In this document: positions 35,848-48,381 of the stretch, in pieces | Position numbering within the stretch: the stretch's first letter is position 1 | Layout of the letters: each line of letters opens with the position of its first letter | Origin: Meandrina meandrites | Lineage: Eukaryota; Cnidaria; Anthozoa; Scleractinia; Meandrinidae | DNA: 64,000 bases | Assembly: GCA_963693305.1 (NCBI GenBank) | Contig: OY855904.1 | Span: 15,647,496-15,711,495, forward strand | Direction: 5' to 3' | The notes under the pieces: model-generated | Seen by the model: only the letters and a program-made list of their open reading frames with translations | The model's database searches: none | Told to the model about the DNA's origin: nothing | Program-made: the position numbers and the translations under genes

Positions 35848-35992
35848 GGTGATATGTGATCTTCGCAGTTAATTTCCAATTTAATTAAGTAATTGGAATA
35901 AAGAAGCCTAAAAAAAATCAGGGCTTCAACGGGATTCGAACCTGTGACCTCCACGATACCGGTGCGATGCTCTACCAACTGAGCTATTTTCC
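35843..35992 (-). mobile_element. tRNA-derived SINE (inverted member of a pair)
   Basis: The minus strand reads TAGCTCAGTTGGTAGAGCAT with box B GGTTCGAATCCC (head 35921-35992), then GCCTGATTTT-like sequence, TTCTTTATTCCAATTACTTA and GATCACATATCACC, ending in an ATT-type tail. The first strand of the acceptor stem is decayed, so it is not a working tRNA. Confidence 0.88.
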
Positions 35993-36087
35993 ATGAAAGG
36001 AGTGAAATGATGTAATGTATATGAAATGATTCATATGAACTATGATGATAACATATGAACTCACAATTGACCTCGCTTCCAATGTGT

Positions 36088-36276
36088 GGCTTCATAGCTC
36101 AGTTGGTAGAGCATCGCACCGGTATCGCGGAGGTCACGGGTTCGAATCCCGTTTTAGCCCTGATTTTTCAGGCTTCTTTATTCCAATTACTTAAATGGAA
36201 ATTCACTGCGAAGATCACATATCACCTTCATATTTTTCCGCAGTTCATATATGAATCATTTCATATACATTACATC

Positions 36277-36309
<33 letters not shown>
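36088..36309 (+). mobile_element. tRNA-derived SINE (direct member of a pair)
   Basis: Head 36088-36160 begins GGCTTCATAGCTCAGTTGGT, carries box B GGGTTCGAATCCC and ends TTTTAGCCC. The body matches 35843-35920 in reverse orientation and ends with (AAT)n at 36280-36309. The anticodon arm is imperfect (C at position 33). I call it a SINE rather than a tRNA-Thr gene. Confidence 0.88.
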
Positions 36310-36545
36310 TGTTATTTATATAGCCAGAAGCATATGCTTCTGATATAGCCCAAATGTAATAAGAAAAGATCAAATTCGCTTTACATGGTTAAAAAGAGAG
36401 AAAGATAGCGTTTCTGATAAACAGACGAGTGTTTCTGAATTTTTGCTATCCCCTTTTTTGGGAAATATCAGGCAAGCAGACTAAATAATAAAACTCGTTC
36501 TCTTGAGCACAGTTACCCTCTTAAATCTTCGTTATTTTTCCGAGT
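36310..36545. other. Intergenic, nothing recognised
   Basis: Short spacer between the SINE pair and the 2-kb tandem array. No feature seen. Confidence 0.4.
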
Positions 36546-39500
36546 GCAATCCCACTTCACGCAATCTCCATTAAGTAAACCCTGTCACGCTTTACTTATA
36601 CAACTGATGACGATAACAATTACTCCAAATCCCAGGAAATGTATTTCAAGTACAGACTGTTGAACAAGAAACAGAAAGGAAATAATTCATTTTAAGATAA
36701 TATCACGAATTTTACTGAGCGCATTACGTGCAAAAAGCGACTAACTATAACAACACTTTGAACTGACGTGGTTCGATTTCGCTATTATTTAAACCATTTC
36801 TCATTGATTTCTCGCAAAATGGTGCTAAAATTATAAATAAATTAAAATGGCATTCGTGCCAACAGGCACGGCAAAACTAGGATGTTTTTCAGATAACGGT
36901 GAACGTTTTATGTCGTTGAAAACGTTACATAGGCAAATACGACCGGAAATGGAACAATATAAAGAGAGTCACAGCATTATGTTCCTCCACCGAGATGTTC
37001 TTAGATTTTGCAACTCCTTTTATATATTAAGCTTTGCTTCCTTTGCCTTTTTCGTTTAACGAATTAAATTATATTTAAACTTACGTACATTGATGAGTTT
37101 TATTTTGTCGATAGGGGATAAGGCGTGGTGTCCTCCACCTTCTCAACTTTGAACTTTGCTTCCATCAAATAGTGCAATCAACACAATATAATGATATTAG
37201 CAATGCAAATAATTCGGAAGTCGTTAGTAAAGCAAAATACTTGAAGTTGTAGATATTGCTTGCTTACGATGAGCCTCTGTATTGGACTGTATAAAACTTC
37301 CGCACGTCACACATTTGCGCTTTGCTAAAAAATATGCCTGCGTTGATTGATTCACCGCTTGTTAGTCTCAACACTCTTGGACTCTTGAGTGCGGAGCTAG
37401 GAGGTAAGGTAAGTTGTTGCTTTGTATTACCAACAAGTTACTCTCTGCAGTTATTCTCGCTATGCCGACCTATGTTCCATAATTCTGCGCAAATAAAAAT
37501 TATAAAGGCATACATAGGAGGTGTAAGGAGGTGGTCTACTTTTTGGTTTTGATTGTAGACCATTGTATATATTGAGCACTTTAACTTAAGTTTGAGGAAA
37601 TCTGAAATTTAGTCTTTGGTAGAGCCTACTGATCAAGCCTCCGAGAAACGTGGCAGCTCGGAGTGCATACAGGGTGTAACCACTTATATAGTTTGTATTA
37701 AGGATTTCGAACTTTTATAAGTATCGAAATACGAGGCATGGCTAGTCGATAGGCTGCAAAACACTAGGCGCTCGCTTTTGTGATTTTAACAGTAATTTTC
37801 GTGCAAAAACCGTTTATTCAGCTGGGTTTTTTTCGTCTTTTTTCATACCTTAAAAGGCATGAAAAGTAATTACCGAAATAAAAGTACACACTAACGAGCG
37901 CAAAACCAAGGTTAAAAAGGCTTTTTTGAATGAAAATTAGTCCAACAGTATGTACAATTACAGTTTTTGACTAAAAACGGCGAAAAACATTTTAATCGGA
38001 ATGCGCAGTGAAAATAGGGAGAAAATCTCGATATCAACAAGCTACAACTATAAAACTACAAATCATGATCACTAAAAGGTATTGATACAAACAAATACAT
38101 GGTGTCATTAGGAACTGAATCATACAATATTTATTTCATTCATCTCAACCTACAAAATGAAATGTACACTGAGCACCTTACACATAAACTTGAAGTCCAA
38201 GAGGTGTTTTAGCTCAGTTCAGAGTGGAATGAGAAATCATCAAAGACGTGCGGCAAGCAGTAGCCGTTGCAGCTGCCTCGTTCCCACATTACATGCTTAA
38301 CTTACACAATCATCTCTTAGAAGTCTTAGACAACCACACATGAGCTTTAACCAACGAACGATAAAATGATGCGTCATGAGCTCAAAACTAAAGATAAAAA
38401 AGCAACCGGCTAAGATAGTATATTACCTGAAAACGAAATGATTAGCTAACGGTAAAAGTAAAAATAAAGCTTCAATCAAGATTTTTCATTTGAAGTTAGC
38501 TTTGTCTTTGTGTGGACGGCTGCATTAATGATCATATATTGTCACCTGTACTAATTAACGCTCTGTTTCGATTTTGCAAGGACACGCAATCCCACTTCAT
38601 CAAGTGAACCCTTTCACGCTTTACTTAAACAACTGATGATGATCATAATTGCTCCAAATCAAAATCACAGGAAATATATTTCAAATATACACTATTGAAC
38701 AAGAAACAGGAAGAAAATGATTCATTTTAAGATAATAACTCGGATTTTAGCGCGTTTCGCGCAAAAAGCGTGTAATAACACTTTGAATAATATGGTGCGA
38801 TTTCGCTCTTATTTCAATCATTTCTCGTTAATTTCTCCCAAAATGGTAACAAAATGTAAAATTCAATCAAAATGATATTCGTACAAGGCGCGACAAAACT
38901 AAGATGATTATCAGATAGCGGTGAACGTTTTATGTTGTTCAAATAGGCAATTACGACCGGAAATGGAAACAATGTAAAGAGAACCACAGTATTACGTTCC
39001 TCCACCGAGACGTTCTCAGATTTCGCAACTCCCTAAATATATTAAGCTTTGCCTTCTTTGCCCTTTTTCGTTTAACGAATTAAGTGATACTTTAAACTTA
39101 CATTAATGTATTTTATTTTGGCGATAGGGGATAAGGCGTGGTGTCCTCCACCTCCTTAACTTTGAACTTTGCTTCCATCAAGTAGTGCAATCAACACAAT
39201 ATAATGATATTAACAAATTTAAAAAAACACGAAACAACTTTTTAAAGACATGTTTCGGCATGACTTATGCCATCTTGCAAATGATTCAGGAGGCGTTAGA
39301 AAAGCAAAACCCTTGAAATTCTAGATCCTTTAGAATTCTTCTTCATCCTCTCTGCTCTCTGTCTCCACCAGAAACTCGTAGGCTTGATAAAGAAATTGTC
39401 AGCGTATGTGAAGGAATTGTTGCTTACGATGTGCCTTTGTATTGGACTGTATTAATCGTTCACGAGAAGTCATTCTGGGAAGTCACGATACAGTGACGTC

Positions 39501-41860
39501 ACACATTTGCGCTTTGCTTGATAAATATGCCTGCGTTGATTGATTCACCGCTTGTTAGTCTCAACACTCTTGAGTGCGGAGGAGGTAAAGGTAGGTTGCT
39601 TGCATTGTATTACCAATATGTATCTCTGTTTAATTTCTCATCTTTTCCTGTTTCCACCAAACGTGTTCTTTTTGGTTTCGATTGTATATATTGAGCACCT
39701 TTAAGTTTGAGGAAATCTGAAATTAAGCCTTTGGTGGAGCGAACTGATCCAATCTCTGGATCACCCATATAGCTTGTATTTCGAGCAAGTATGGAAATAC
39801 GAGGCATGGCTAGTCGATAGGCTATGCGCTCCCTTTCGTGATTTTAACAGTAATTTTCGTGATTTTAACAGTACTTTTCGTCATCTAACAGTAATTTTCG
39901 TGCAAAAACCGTTTATTCAGCTGGGGTTTTGGCCTTTTTTCATACCTTAAAAGGCATGAAAATTAATTACCGAATTCAAAGCATTCACTAAAACGACGCA
40001 AAAACAAGTAGCTTTTTGAAATGAAAATTAGTCAAACAGTATGTACAGTTACAGTTTTTACTCAAAATGGCGAAAAACATTTAACCGGACTACGCAGTGA
40101 AAATAGGCGGAAAATCTCAATATCGACAAGCTACAACTATAATAATACAAATTACTAAAAGGTATCGATACAAACAAATACAAGGTGTCATTAGAAACTG
40201 AATCATACAATATTTATTTCATCCATCTCAAGCTACAAAATGTAATGTACACTGAGCACCTTAAACATAAACTTGAAGTCCAAGAGGTGTTTTAGTCCAG
40301 TTCAGAGTGGAATGAGCAATCATCAAAGACGTGCGACAGAAGCTAACATTGCAGCTGCCTAGTTCCCACATTACATGCTTAACTTACACAAATATCTCTT
40401 GGACAACCACACATGAGCCTTAACCTACGGCCGCTAAAAACTGTTCAGCTTTATAATCCACGTTTGCGTCATTAGCTCAAAGAAGAAATAAAAAGGCAAA
40501 CGGCTGTAGGTTAGTTATTACCTGAGAACGAAATAATAAGCTATATAGTAAAAATAAAATAAAGCTGCAATGAAGATCTTTCCATTGAAGTTAACTTTTG
40601 TCTTTATGTGGACGGCTGCATATGATCCATATATATCGTCACCTTTAACCAATGCCTGTGTCGACATAAATGCAAGGACACGAAATCCCATTTCATCAAG
40701 TGAACCCTTTCACACTTTAGTTATATGCAACCGGATGATATTAGGTAATTAATCCAAATCATAATCCCAGGAATATATTTCAAATATACACTATTGAACA
40801 AGAAACGGGAAGAAATTTATTCATATCGGGATAATGTAACGAATTTTAACGGGGTTTTCGTAAAAGGTGTGTAACAACACGTTGAATGTTATTGTGGTTC
40901 TATTACGTTATTTATATTGAAACCATTTCTCGTTAATTTCTCGCAAAATGATATCAAAATCTAAAATTAAATTAAAACGGCATTCGTGTCAACAGGCACG
41001 ACAAAACTAAAAAGCGTTAATATTTTGATAGCGTGTAAGAAGTACTTTTCAATTCCAATATCATCGCGTTGTGAATTTTCCTTTTTATTTCTCAAGCAAT
41101 GTTTCTTAACGCGTTTTCGTGTAAAAAGTGTGTAACAACACTTTGAATTATATTATTATGGTCCTATTATGCTATTATTTAAACCATTTCTCGTTAATTT
41201 CTCGAAAAATGGTATTAAATTAAACTGAAATGGCATTCGTGCCAACAGGCACGACAAAACTAAAAAGATATGATAGCGAGTTAGAAGTACTTTTGAATTC
41301 CAATATCACTGTGTTGTGAATTTTAGAATCGACAATGTTTTAATAGTTAACTTGTTTCTTAGCAGGTTTCGCCTAAAAAGTGTCTACCAACACTATAATT
41401 ATAATGGTCCTATTTCGCTCATTTTTTTAACCGTTTCTCGTTAATTTCTTGCAAAATGGTATTAAAATTTAAAATAGATTTAAATGGCATTCTTGCCAAG
41501 AGGCACGACAAAACTAAAAAAAGCATCAATAGCTGATAGCGTGTTAGAGGTACTTTTGAAATCCAATATCGTACACGTTGTGAATTTTCCTTTTTGTTTC
41601 TCAAACAAATACTAAACTTATGTGTCTGTATCTGTAGCATACCTTTAATTTACTTCGTCTTTATGTGGACGGCTGCATATGTTCCATCCGTGTTTCCATA
41701 TATTTCTAGTTCTTAGTTCACTTAGAACCAACGCTCCGTGTCACTTTTAAAAGTAAAAATAATCCCTTAAACTATAGGTCTATGCACTGAGGAACAATGA
41801 TAATTACAATCCCGCGAAGTATATTCCAGATGCGCACTATTTAACTCATATCATTCGATT
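36546..41860. repeat. ~2-kb tandem array: two full units, a partial third, and ~250-bp subrepeats
   Basis: GCAATCCCACTTCA begins related units at about 36549 and 38586, and a variant (GAAATCCCATTTCATC) at about 40680, a spacing of 2.04-2.09 kb. Shared landmarks include GGGGATAAGGCGTGGTGTCC, ATGCCTGCGTTGATTGATTC, CAAAAACCGTTTATTCAGCT and GTGGACGGCTGCAT. The third unit breaks off after ~250 bp, and that stretch (AACCATTTCTCGTTAATTTC ... GGCACGACAAAACTAAAAA) repeats about every 250 bases near 40925, 41172 and 41430. Unit 2 carries a ~60-bp insertion near 39455-39510. No protein gene is convincing in it. Confidence 0.88.
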
Positions 41861-42069
41861 CCCCGAACAATTGCAAGGAAACAGAAAAATTATAAAACCT
41901 GAATCAAGGCGAAAATTCGAAAGCATTTGAGTAGTAATAGCTAATAGCGTATTTAATTTTTCTTTTTATGTCCGTTCTAATACCATTTGGTGCATTTTGG
42001 AACACTTTTCGAAAAGAATTATCATTCGGCCCATCTTGTTCATGAATTTTTTCCTTTGCGTTTTTCCCT

Positions 42070-43505
42070 GCATGGTTTGCGTGTGCATAATGGGCGGGGG
42101 TGTGGCTTGTGGGAATGGCATTGTTTTGTTTCTATGATAAAGACTAGATCTTTAGAAGTGTATCTCGATACCCTAATTCCGGGGACTGTAAGGTTATGGT
42201 TAGAGTAAAGTTAATCTACTAATTTGTTTTTACTGCATGTACTTAACCTTTAAAATTGTTAAGAAAATCTTAATTAAAGACCGATTCTATTTATGGAATA
42301 ATGTTTCTCAACCCTAAATTTCAGTTTAGAAATTTTTATGTTTTCCTTGTCAAAGATTAGAGTTCTGCAAGTGTTTTGAAATCCTAATTAATTTGTGTTG
42401 TTATTTCTTTCATTTCTTCGTGTTGGGAGAATAGAGAATGTCTATCGCATCTTTGCGTGCGCAAACTAAGAGCTTCTAATTTATACTTTTCTCAGTACGT
42501 TTATTGACTATGGGCCATGGATGGTGTATCCTTACGTTTATCATCTTCTTGGTAGCCAAAACTGTGAAGCATTGGTATTTGCATACACCCGCGGAGCACT
42601 TCCCGTTATGTATTCTTCGACGATTCTTCGTAAAAACCGCCTTGTAGTGGACCATTACGGTTGCCCTCCGCAGTCGCTAAATTGTGTTCAATAAAAGTTT
42701 GTAAAGTTTGACACACTTTTGGAAAGTCCACTCCCAGCATAAACCATGACGATAAAAGCGTATACAAATAAAAATTGAGGTACCGTATACATCGATAAAG
42801 ACTAACTACGTGGTTGAAATTAACAAATATGATATAAATAATTCTAAGAATATTTAACAAAAACCTATTACAACCATAGATAGTAGTTTTGTGAGCTCTC
42901 TAAGGAAATCATTGGTTTGCGTGTGCATAATGGGCGGGGGTGTGGCTTGTGGGAATGGCATTGTTTTGTTTCTATGATAAAGATTAGATCTTTAGAAGTG
43001 TATCTCGATACCCTAATTCCGGGGACTGTTAGGTTATGGTTAGAGTAAAGTTAATCTACTAATTTGTTTTTACTGCATGTACTTAACCTTTAAAATTGTT
43101 AAGAAAATCTTAATTAAAGACCGATTCTATTTATGGAATAATGTTTCTCAACCCTAAATTTCAGTTTAGAAATTTTTATGTTTTCCGTGTCAAAGATTAG
43201 AGTTCTGCAAGTGTTTTAAAATTCTAATTAATTTATGTTGTTATTTCTTTCGTTTCCTCGTGTCGGGTTGAGAAACATTATTTCATAAATAGAATCGGTC
43301 TTTAATTAAGATTTTCTTAACAATTTTAAAGGTTAAGTACATGCAGTAAAAATAAATTAGTAGATTAACTTTACTCTAACCATAACCTAACAGTCCCCGG
43401 AATTAGGGTATCGAGATACATTTCTAAAGATCTAGTCTTTATCATAGAAACAAAACAATGCCATTTCCACAAGCCACACCCCCGCCCATTATGCACACGC
43501 AAACC
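42070..43505. repeat. Three near-identical 240-355-bp copies: two direct, one inverted
   Basis: The segment beginning GGTTTGCGTGTGCATAATGG occurs at about 42075-42428 and 42914-43266 (direct), and at about 43267-43505 in reverse complement. Copies differ at only a handful of positions. The second and third form a large palindrome with ~240-bp arms. Confidence 0.93.
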
Positions 43506-43809
43506 AAGTTTTTTCTTGGACATTTTCCCTTGCGTGTTTTTTTTTTGTTCCTCCCCCCACCCCTAATAGTTTTCTAATGATCCGTCCTAATTTATGGCCC
43601 CATTCGCATCTGCCTGTCACCATAAACCAGGAGACCCCCTCCTGAGATGTATCTCGCATCAGTTTCGATTCAGTTATTGAACGTATAACGTTGGAAGCCA
43701 TGATCACCATGATCCCGTTTTTTACTTACACAGGCAAAATAGCAATCAGGTCATCGCTGTTCCCCTTCTTACTTGTATCCACAATCAAGAGCTATCCGAC
43801 TGTCGAGAC
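43506..43809. other. 5' flank of the small secreted gene at 43810
   Basis: No coding exon. The segment around 43510-43640 resembles 48820-48930, part of a second, interrupted copy of this flank. Confidence 0.5.
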
Positions 43810-44130
43810 ATGAAAATGAAACTTCGGGCGACTCTTGCTACCATTACGGTCGTTCTGTACATTGCCAGTTGTACTTCCCCTGCGGCTGCAGCCTGTGTTG
43901 AGATCGATCGCACCACTGATAGATGCAGGAGCGCAGACCTCAGAGTCGGTAACGGCGCTTACAGGAAAGGAAGCTATGGTTACATTAACCTGCCACATCT
44001 TGAAAACGAAATCTTCTGGTATTGTGGATGGTCCAAAGAGCGCACCGGTTGGGGAGGATATGCAAACCGGTTGACTTTCTACTTCGACGAAGATGGCAAA
44101 ATCTCCTGGAATATTTACTACTGCTGGTAA
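43810..44130 (+). CDS. Single-domain secreted four-cysteine protein (106 aa)
   Basis: Single exon with a signal peptide (about 1-28, ending SPAAAA). One domain follows with C29, C39 (in DRCRSADL), C72 (in FWYCGWSKERTGW) and C105 (in WNIYYCW). Cys spacing is 10/33/33, against 10/35/34 in the gene at 34213, and the ERT-W, AN-L, Y, DG-I-W positions agree. It ends two residues after the last Cys region, so this is the minimal secreted form without a GPI tail. Family and function unknown to me. It could be a secreted defence or matrix peptide, but nothing in the sequence decides. Confidence 0.8.
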   Translation: MKMKLRATLATITVVLYIASCTSPAAAACVEIDRTTDRCRSADLRVGNGAYRKGSYGYINLPHLENEIFWYCGWSKERTGWGGYANRLTFYFDEDGKISWNIYYCW

Positions 44131-45085
44131 TGAGCGTCAGTTACGACCCTGATGGCGGGGCTGAGTGGGTTGTAAAGGAACTTGTCATGAGCTGCAGTGT
44201 GTTTATGCCATTAACATTAAATATTTAATTTGGCAAAGAACATTTGCATTATATAAGTTGAATCAATGTTTGGTAGTTAGCTATCTGTAATGCCTGTAAA
44301 AATACCATATTGTTTGTACAATCGTCGTACAGAGTAAGGAACACAGTAAGTTCTGTTTTGTTTTTAGTATTTGAAAATGCCTTGCATGTGATCGATGACG
44401 ACTCGTGAGTGCCTTTAATTAATCAATGTATTTAAGTATAAGACAGTATCTTTAGTTCGGTTCATTGACTCCATACACGAATAGAAAGCAATGTGTAATC
44501 GATCAGTAGGAAGTCTGATATCTCTATCTTATTTTAGGCCCATTAGTGGACCATAATGAAGATATCTAAATATTTCGTGGCTAATCGCTAGCTAACCTTA
44601 ATTCAATACGTTTGTTATAAGTAAGGGAAGTGTTGTAATAGAACTGAGGGTAAGCTCCAAATAAAGCAGCTATTGACAAAATGGTTTTTAATCTTAGTCT
44701 AGTCTGTGAAAAATAACAACTCCAAAGTTAGGTAAATAATGCGACGGTATTATCGCTCATATCGGTAATGCCTATGCAACAAGCAGGTTACTACGATATT
44801 GAGTGCACTAATTTTTTTTGATAAGAACCATTTTTATAAGAACGTCGAAGCTGAGATTTGCCCCAAAGTTTAAGAAACTGTATTGGTTAAATTAAGAACT
44901 TACATCCTCAGGCTCAGCCAGATTTTACGAGTTCTTATTTAAAAAAAGAGTGTACTATTATATTATCGATTGGTCTTTAAAGGCAATGCAAACTATCGAT
45001 TCCAGTGCTCGAGAATTATTAACTGACCGCTATCTCTGAGTTCTCATTTCCCGAAACGAATTGTTTATATAGTTAATACTCCTAC
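44131..45085. other. Intergenic, nothing recognised
   Basis: AT-rich with no plausible exon. It includes the 3' UTR of the 43810 gene. Confidence 0.4.
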
Positions 45086-46090
45086 CACAGGCTTACCAGA
45101 CTGTGTTTGTGAGATCACAGCACGCCCCATATAAATATTCAAATTTTCTCGCTAATCGCTATTGTAAATACTTAAGCTTCCTAAAATCGGCTTTTACTGC
45201 TGTCTATTTGCAATAAAATGAATTAGAAACATTTTCGCAATGTTTAAGTTTGTTTTTACGCAGTTTTTTTGACGATTTGAAGCGTGCGAGAGCAGTTCTA
45301 TGAGTTTAAGTTTTGACTCGTGTATAGAATACTAATATTTACACAAGGCGTGCAACAAATTTATTTAAATATTCAGTGAATTTCCTGAGCGCTTATTTCC
45401 ATATTCAGGAAATTCACTGAATATTTAAATAAATTAATTTCCCAGGCCCGGTTGTCTTCGGCTTTGCTGTCGACATTTCCGAAGTGTTTCTTTGGGGTGT
45501 CCCAGAGGAGGTTTTGTAGTGGGGCACGTTCTGCTTTCTAGGGCGGGCATAGGCAGTAATTTTGACCAGTTTTAGTGAAAATTGCATAAATTGTCCCGAC
45601 AACTGGTACATATCATGGTAAATCGGCAAATTTACGACCTAATTTGATATTCCAGCAAGGTTTAAAAGAACTATTCGCGAACTGATTGGACTCAAATTTG
45701 GCCAGATTATAGTTCAAAGACTGTTCTATCGAGGACCGGGAGCTCGTACTAAAGCGAGTAGGGGAAAGATATTTTTTGGGCTACATTCCAGAGGCGGTAC
45801 CCGACTCTTGGATGTGGAAGTTGCACGCCTTGTGTAAATATTAGTATTCTATACACGAGTCAAAACTTAAACTCATAGAACTGCTCTCGCACGCTTCAAA
45901 TCGTCAAAAAAACTGCGTAAAAACAAACTTAAACATTGCGAAAATGTTTCTAATTCATTTTATTGCAAATAGACAGCAGTAAAAGCCGATTTTAGGAAGC
46001 TTAAATATTTACAATAGCGATTAGCGAGAAAATTTGAATATTTATATGGGGCGTGCTGTGATCTCACAAACACAGTCTGGTAAGCCTGTG
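45086..46090. mobile_element. 1-kb DNA element with ~270-bp near-perfect TIRs
   Basis: 45086-45355 and 45825-46090 are reverse complements with only about one substitution noticed, starting CACAGGCTTACCAGACTG. The 7-bp CTCCTAC lies directly outside both ends (45079-45085 and 46091-46097). A second palindrome sits inside (about 45358-45434, arms with ATTCAGTGAATTTCCTGA). The unique middle has a 71-codon minus-strand frame (45414-45629) without recognisable domain. It is non-autonomous, apparently recently mobile. Confidence 0.92.
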
Positions 46091-46097
46091 CTCCTAC

Positions 46098-47215
46098 GCA
46101 TTTTCATGACGCAAACTGCACTCAAAACGGTCTTTAAACGCCATGAGGCTACGAATTAGGGATGTACATTGTAGAGCAGTGTGTGGCGGACCTTTCTTAG
46201 TTCCCATGGCGTAGAAGATATACACATTTACGAATCCCAGTTGAATAATCTCTCAGTTTCACTGAAAACGAAAAGTGGAAGAAGACACTTCAGCTAGGAT
46301 ATGTAGGTTTGGATAGGATGTTTTGTATGACATGCTCGGATTTAGGACACGCCCCATTTTCCCCCCAGCCTGTCCAAGCTTCACGCAGATCCACCGTTGT
46401 TATTATTGTTAACCATCACGCGAGGAAGAAAAAGGCGCCAGCTAATATGTAGCTAAATGTACCGACTTTATGTACAAAGCTAGCCTGCAAAACAGACTAG
46501 GAGATGGGGTAAATAACCAATAATGATCTGAAGAAACGAATTGTACCATGTCATGTGCTAACTGTCCGATCGAGTCCGACATTGATTTTGCGTTAAGCTA
46601 CGTCACCGAAAAATAGTCTCGGTTTTTAGCGGAAGATGTAAAATGATTGATGTCTAATTAAATAGTCGGTTTTGCCCAAACAGGCAGAAAAGTATGTCGA
46701 ACTGAGCGTACTAACTCGAAAATACTTCCAAAGCATTGATGAGCTGGGAACGGAGCCAAGCACTCAGTGAATAAAATACATTTTGCGACTTGAAAGGGAG
46801 GGACAAGGGATATATTTAGCCTATTTTAAAAACAGTTTATAAGTTTACAGAGTTGAATGGGGACGGACCGTTACCAAGACAACGGTATGTACTTTAAATC
46901 CCGACAAATAGTAACAGCCAATCAGAGGAACACTTTATCCACAAGAATCTTGTCGCCACAAAAAAAAAATGAATGTAACAAGATATTTCATAACAATGAC
47001 CTGTATATAGCTTGCTATAATTACGCTTTATTGTCTTGCAATAGAAAGAGTTTTAATTTTTAACTTCATATATTTTTAGCTGTATATTTTTTAGCTTTTT
47101 AGAGGTTTTTAATCAATGCTGTTATAATTTTGATTTAATTTAAGTTGATGCCTTCATTTTTTATTTCAGGACCTCCCTGAAAACCACTGTAGTGAGTGGA
47201 GCCTCCTGCATAAAG
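46098..47215. other. Intergenic, nothing recognised
   Basis: No exon with domain content. The plus-strand 68-codon frame at 46857 is unremarkable. Confidence 0.4.
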
Positions 47216-47386
<171 letters not shown>

Positions 47387-47645
47387 ATTTCAATAACCTA
47401 CCTATATAATAACACTCTGAAAGCTTTTACACGCTCTAAGCTTCTATGTACACAAGTTAAAATATTACAAACTGAGGTGAACTATTTACAAAATATAAAC
47501 TTATTTACATATTTCTGTTCATAAAAAATCTGATTTTCATTTATGTCTTAATTTAATAAATATTTCAAAACCAAAATTTTACAAATAGTGAATATAAAAG
47601 AAAAGAAAAGCTGTAAAAATTCTATGCGTATTATTCTCGCTATAA

Positions 47646-48000
47646 CTATTGCATCCGTGCTTGACCTTTATCTATTTCCATGTCAATGTCATTAATGTTA
47701 AGATTGTTCTTTCTTCTGATAGTTCGTGAACCTCTGAGGCACAGAATCACTGATCTTAAAATTGCAAAGGAGACTTTTGTCCTGACCCAAGCGACAGTCG
47801 TGGAGTAGTGTTCCCCTTTCTTCATTTCCAAAAGTTGTGCTAGTCTGCAGTGGTATCGCCTGCATTCTTCTGCCATTCCTCCTGTAGTTGAGAATGCAAG
47901 CGGAGTGAATGTCCCTTGCTCGATTTCCATAACTCTCTTTGCATATGAGCGCTTTTTACCATTTTCATGCTGGCGATATATTTGCTCTGGGCTAAGATCT
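47646..48000 (-). pseudogene. C-terminal fragment of a retroelement-type protein
   Basis: After a translated microsatellite the minus frame reads [60 protein letters not shown] and SRTIRRKN, then stops. I recall similar blocks (E-x-G-x-FTPL-x-FST-x-GGM, then S-F-x-x-L-R-S-x-x-x-C-x-RGSR) in many cnidarian and other animal predictions tied to retrotransposon ORFs. This is from memory. No RT or endonuclease is next to it, so it is a truncated remnant. Confidence 0.6.
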
Positions 48001-48005
48001 TTATT

Positions 48006-48081
<76 letters not shown>
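48001..48081. repeat. (ATC)n(ATT)n microsatellite
   Basis: ATC triplets followed by ATT triplets, giving poly-Asp/Asn/Met/Ile artefact frames. It lies at the upstream edge of the retroelement fragment. Confidence 0.95.
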
Positions 48082-48083
<2 letters not shown>

Positions 48084-48381
48084 GAGTGGTAAAAGTGGTA
48101 AAAGCAAAGAAATACCAACTACGAGGAGAAAGTGACTAGAATGTCAGCTTTGATTTCTGGACATCCTGGCCAAAAATCAATCGCAATCCACTTCCATCCT
48201 TGCAATCCTGTACTTCTTTCTCAAAATAACTGTTCTATCTTGTTCTGTTTGATCTTTTTATGGCAATATACTTAACAAATTAGAAAATAGAAATTTCTAT
48301 GATCAGCCATGATAGCGTTCCTTTAAAGTGATTGCTTGCGATGTAAATTCCCTTCACCTTTTATACATCAACAAATGCCAC

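Noticed and set aside
36088..36160. Functional tRNA-Thr gene
   Set aside because: D and T arms are good, but the anticodon arm is imperfect, the base before the anticodon is C instead of T, and the flanks match a second SINE copy.
45414..45629. 71-codon minus frame inside the 1-kb element as a transposase
   Set aside because: Too short, with no catalytic motif recognised.
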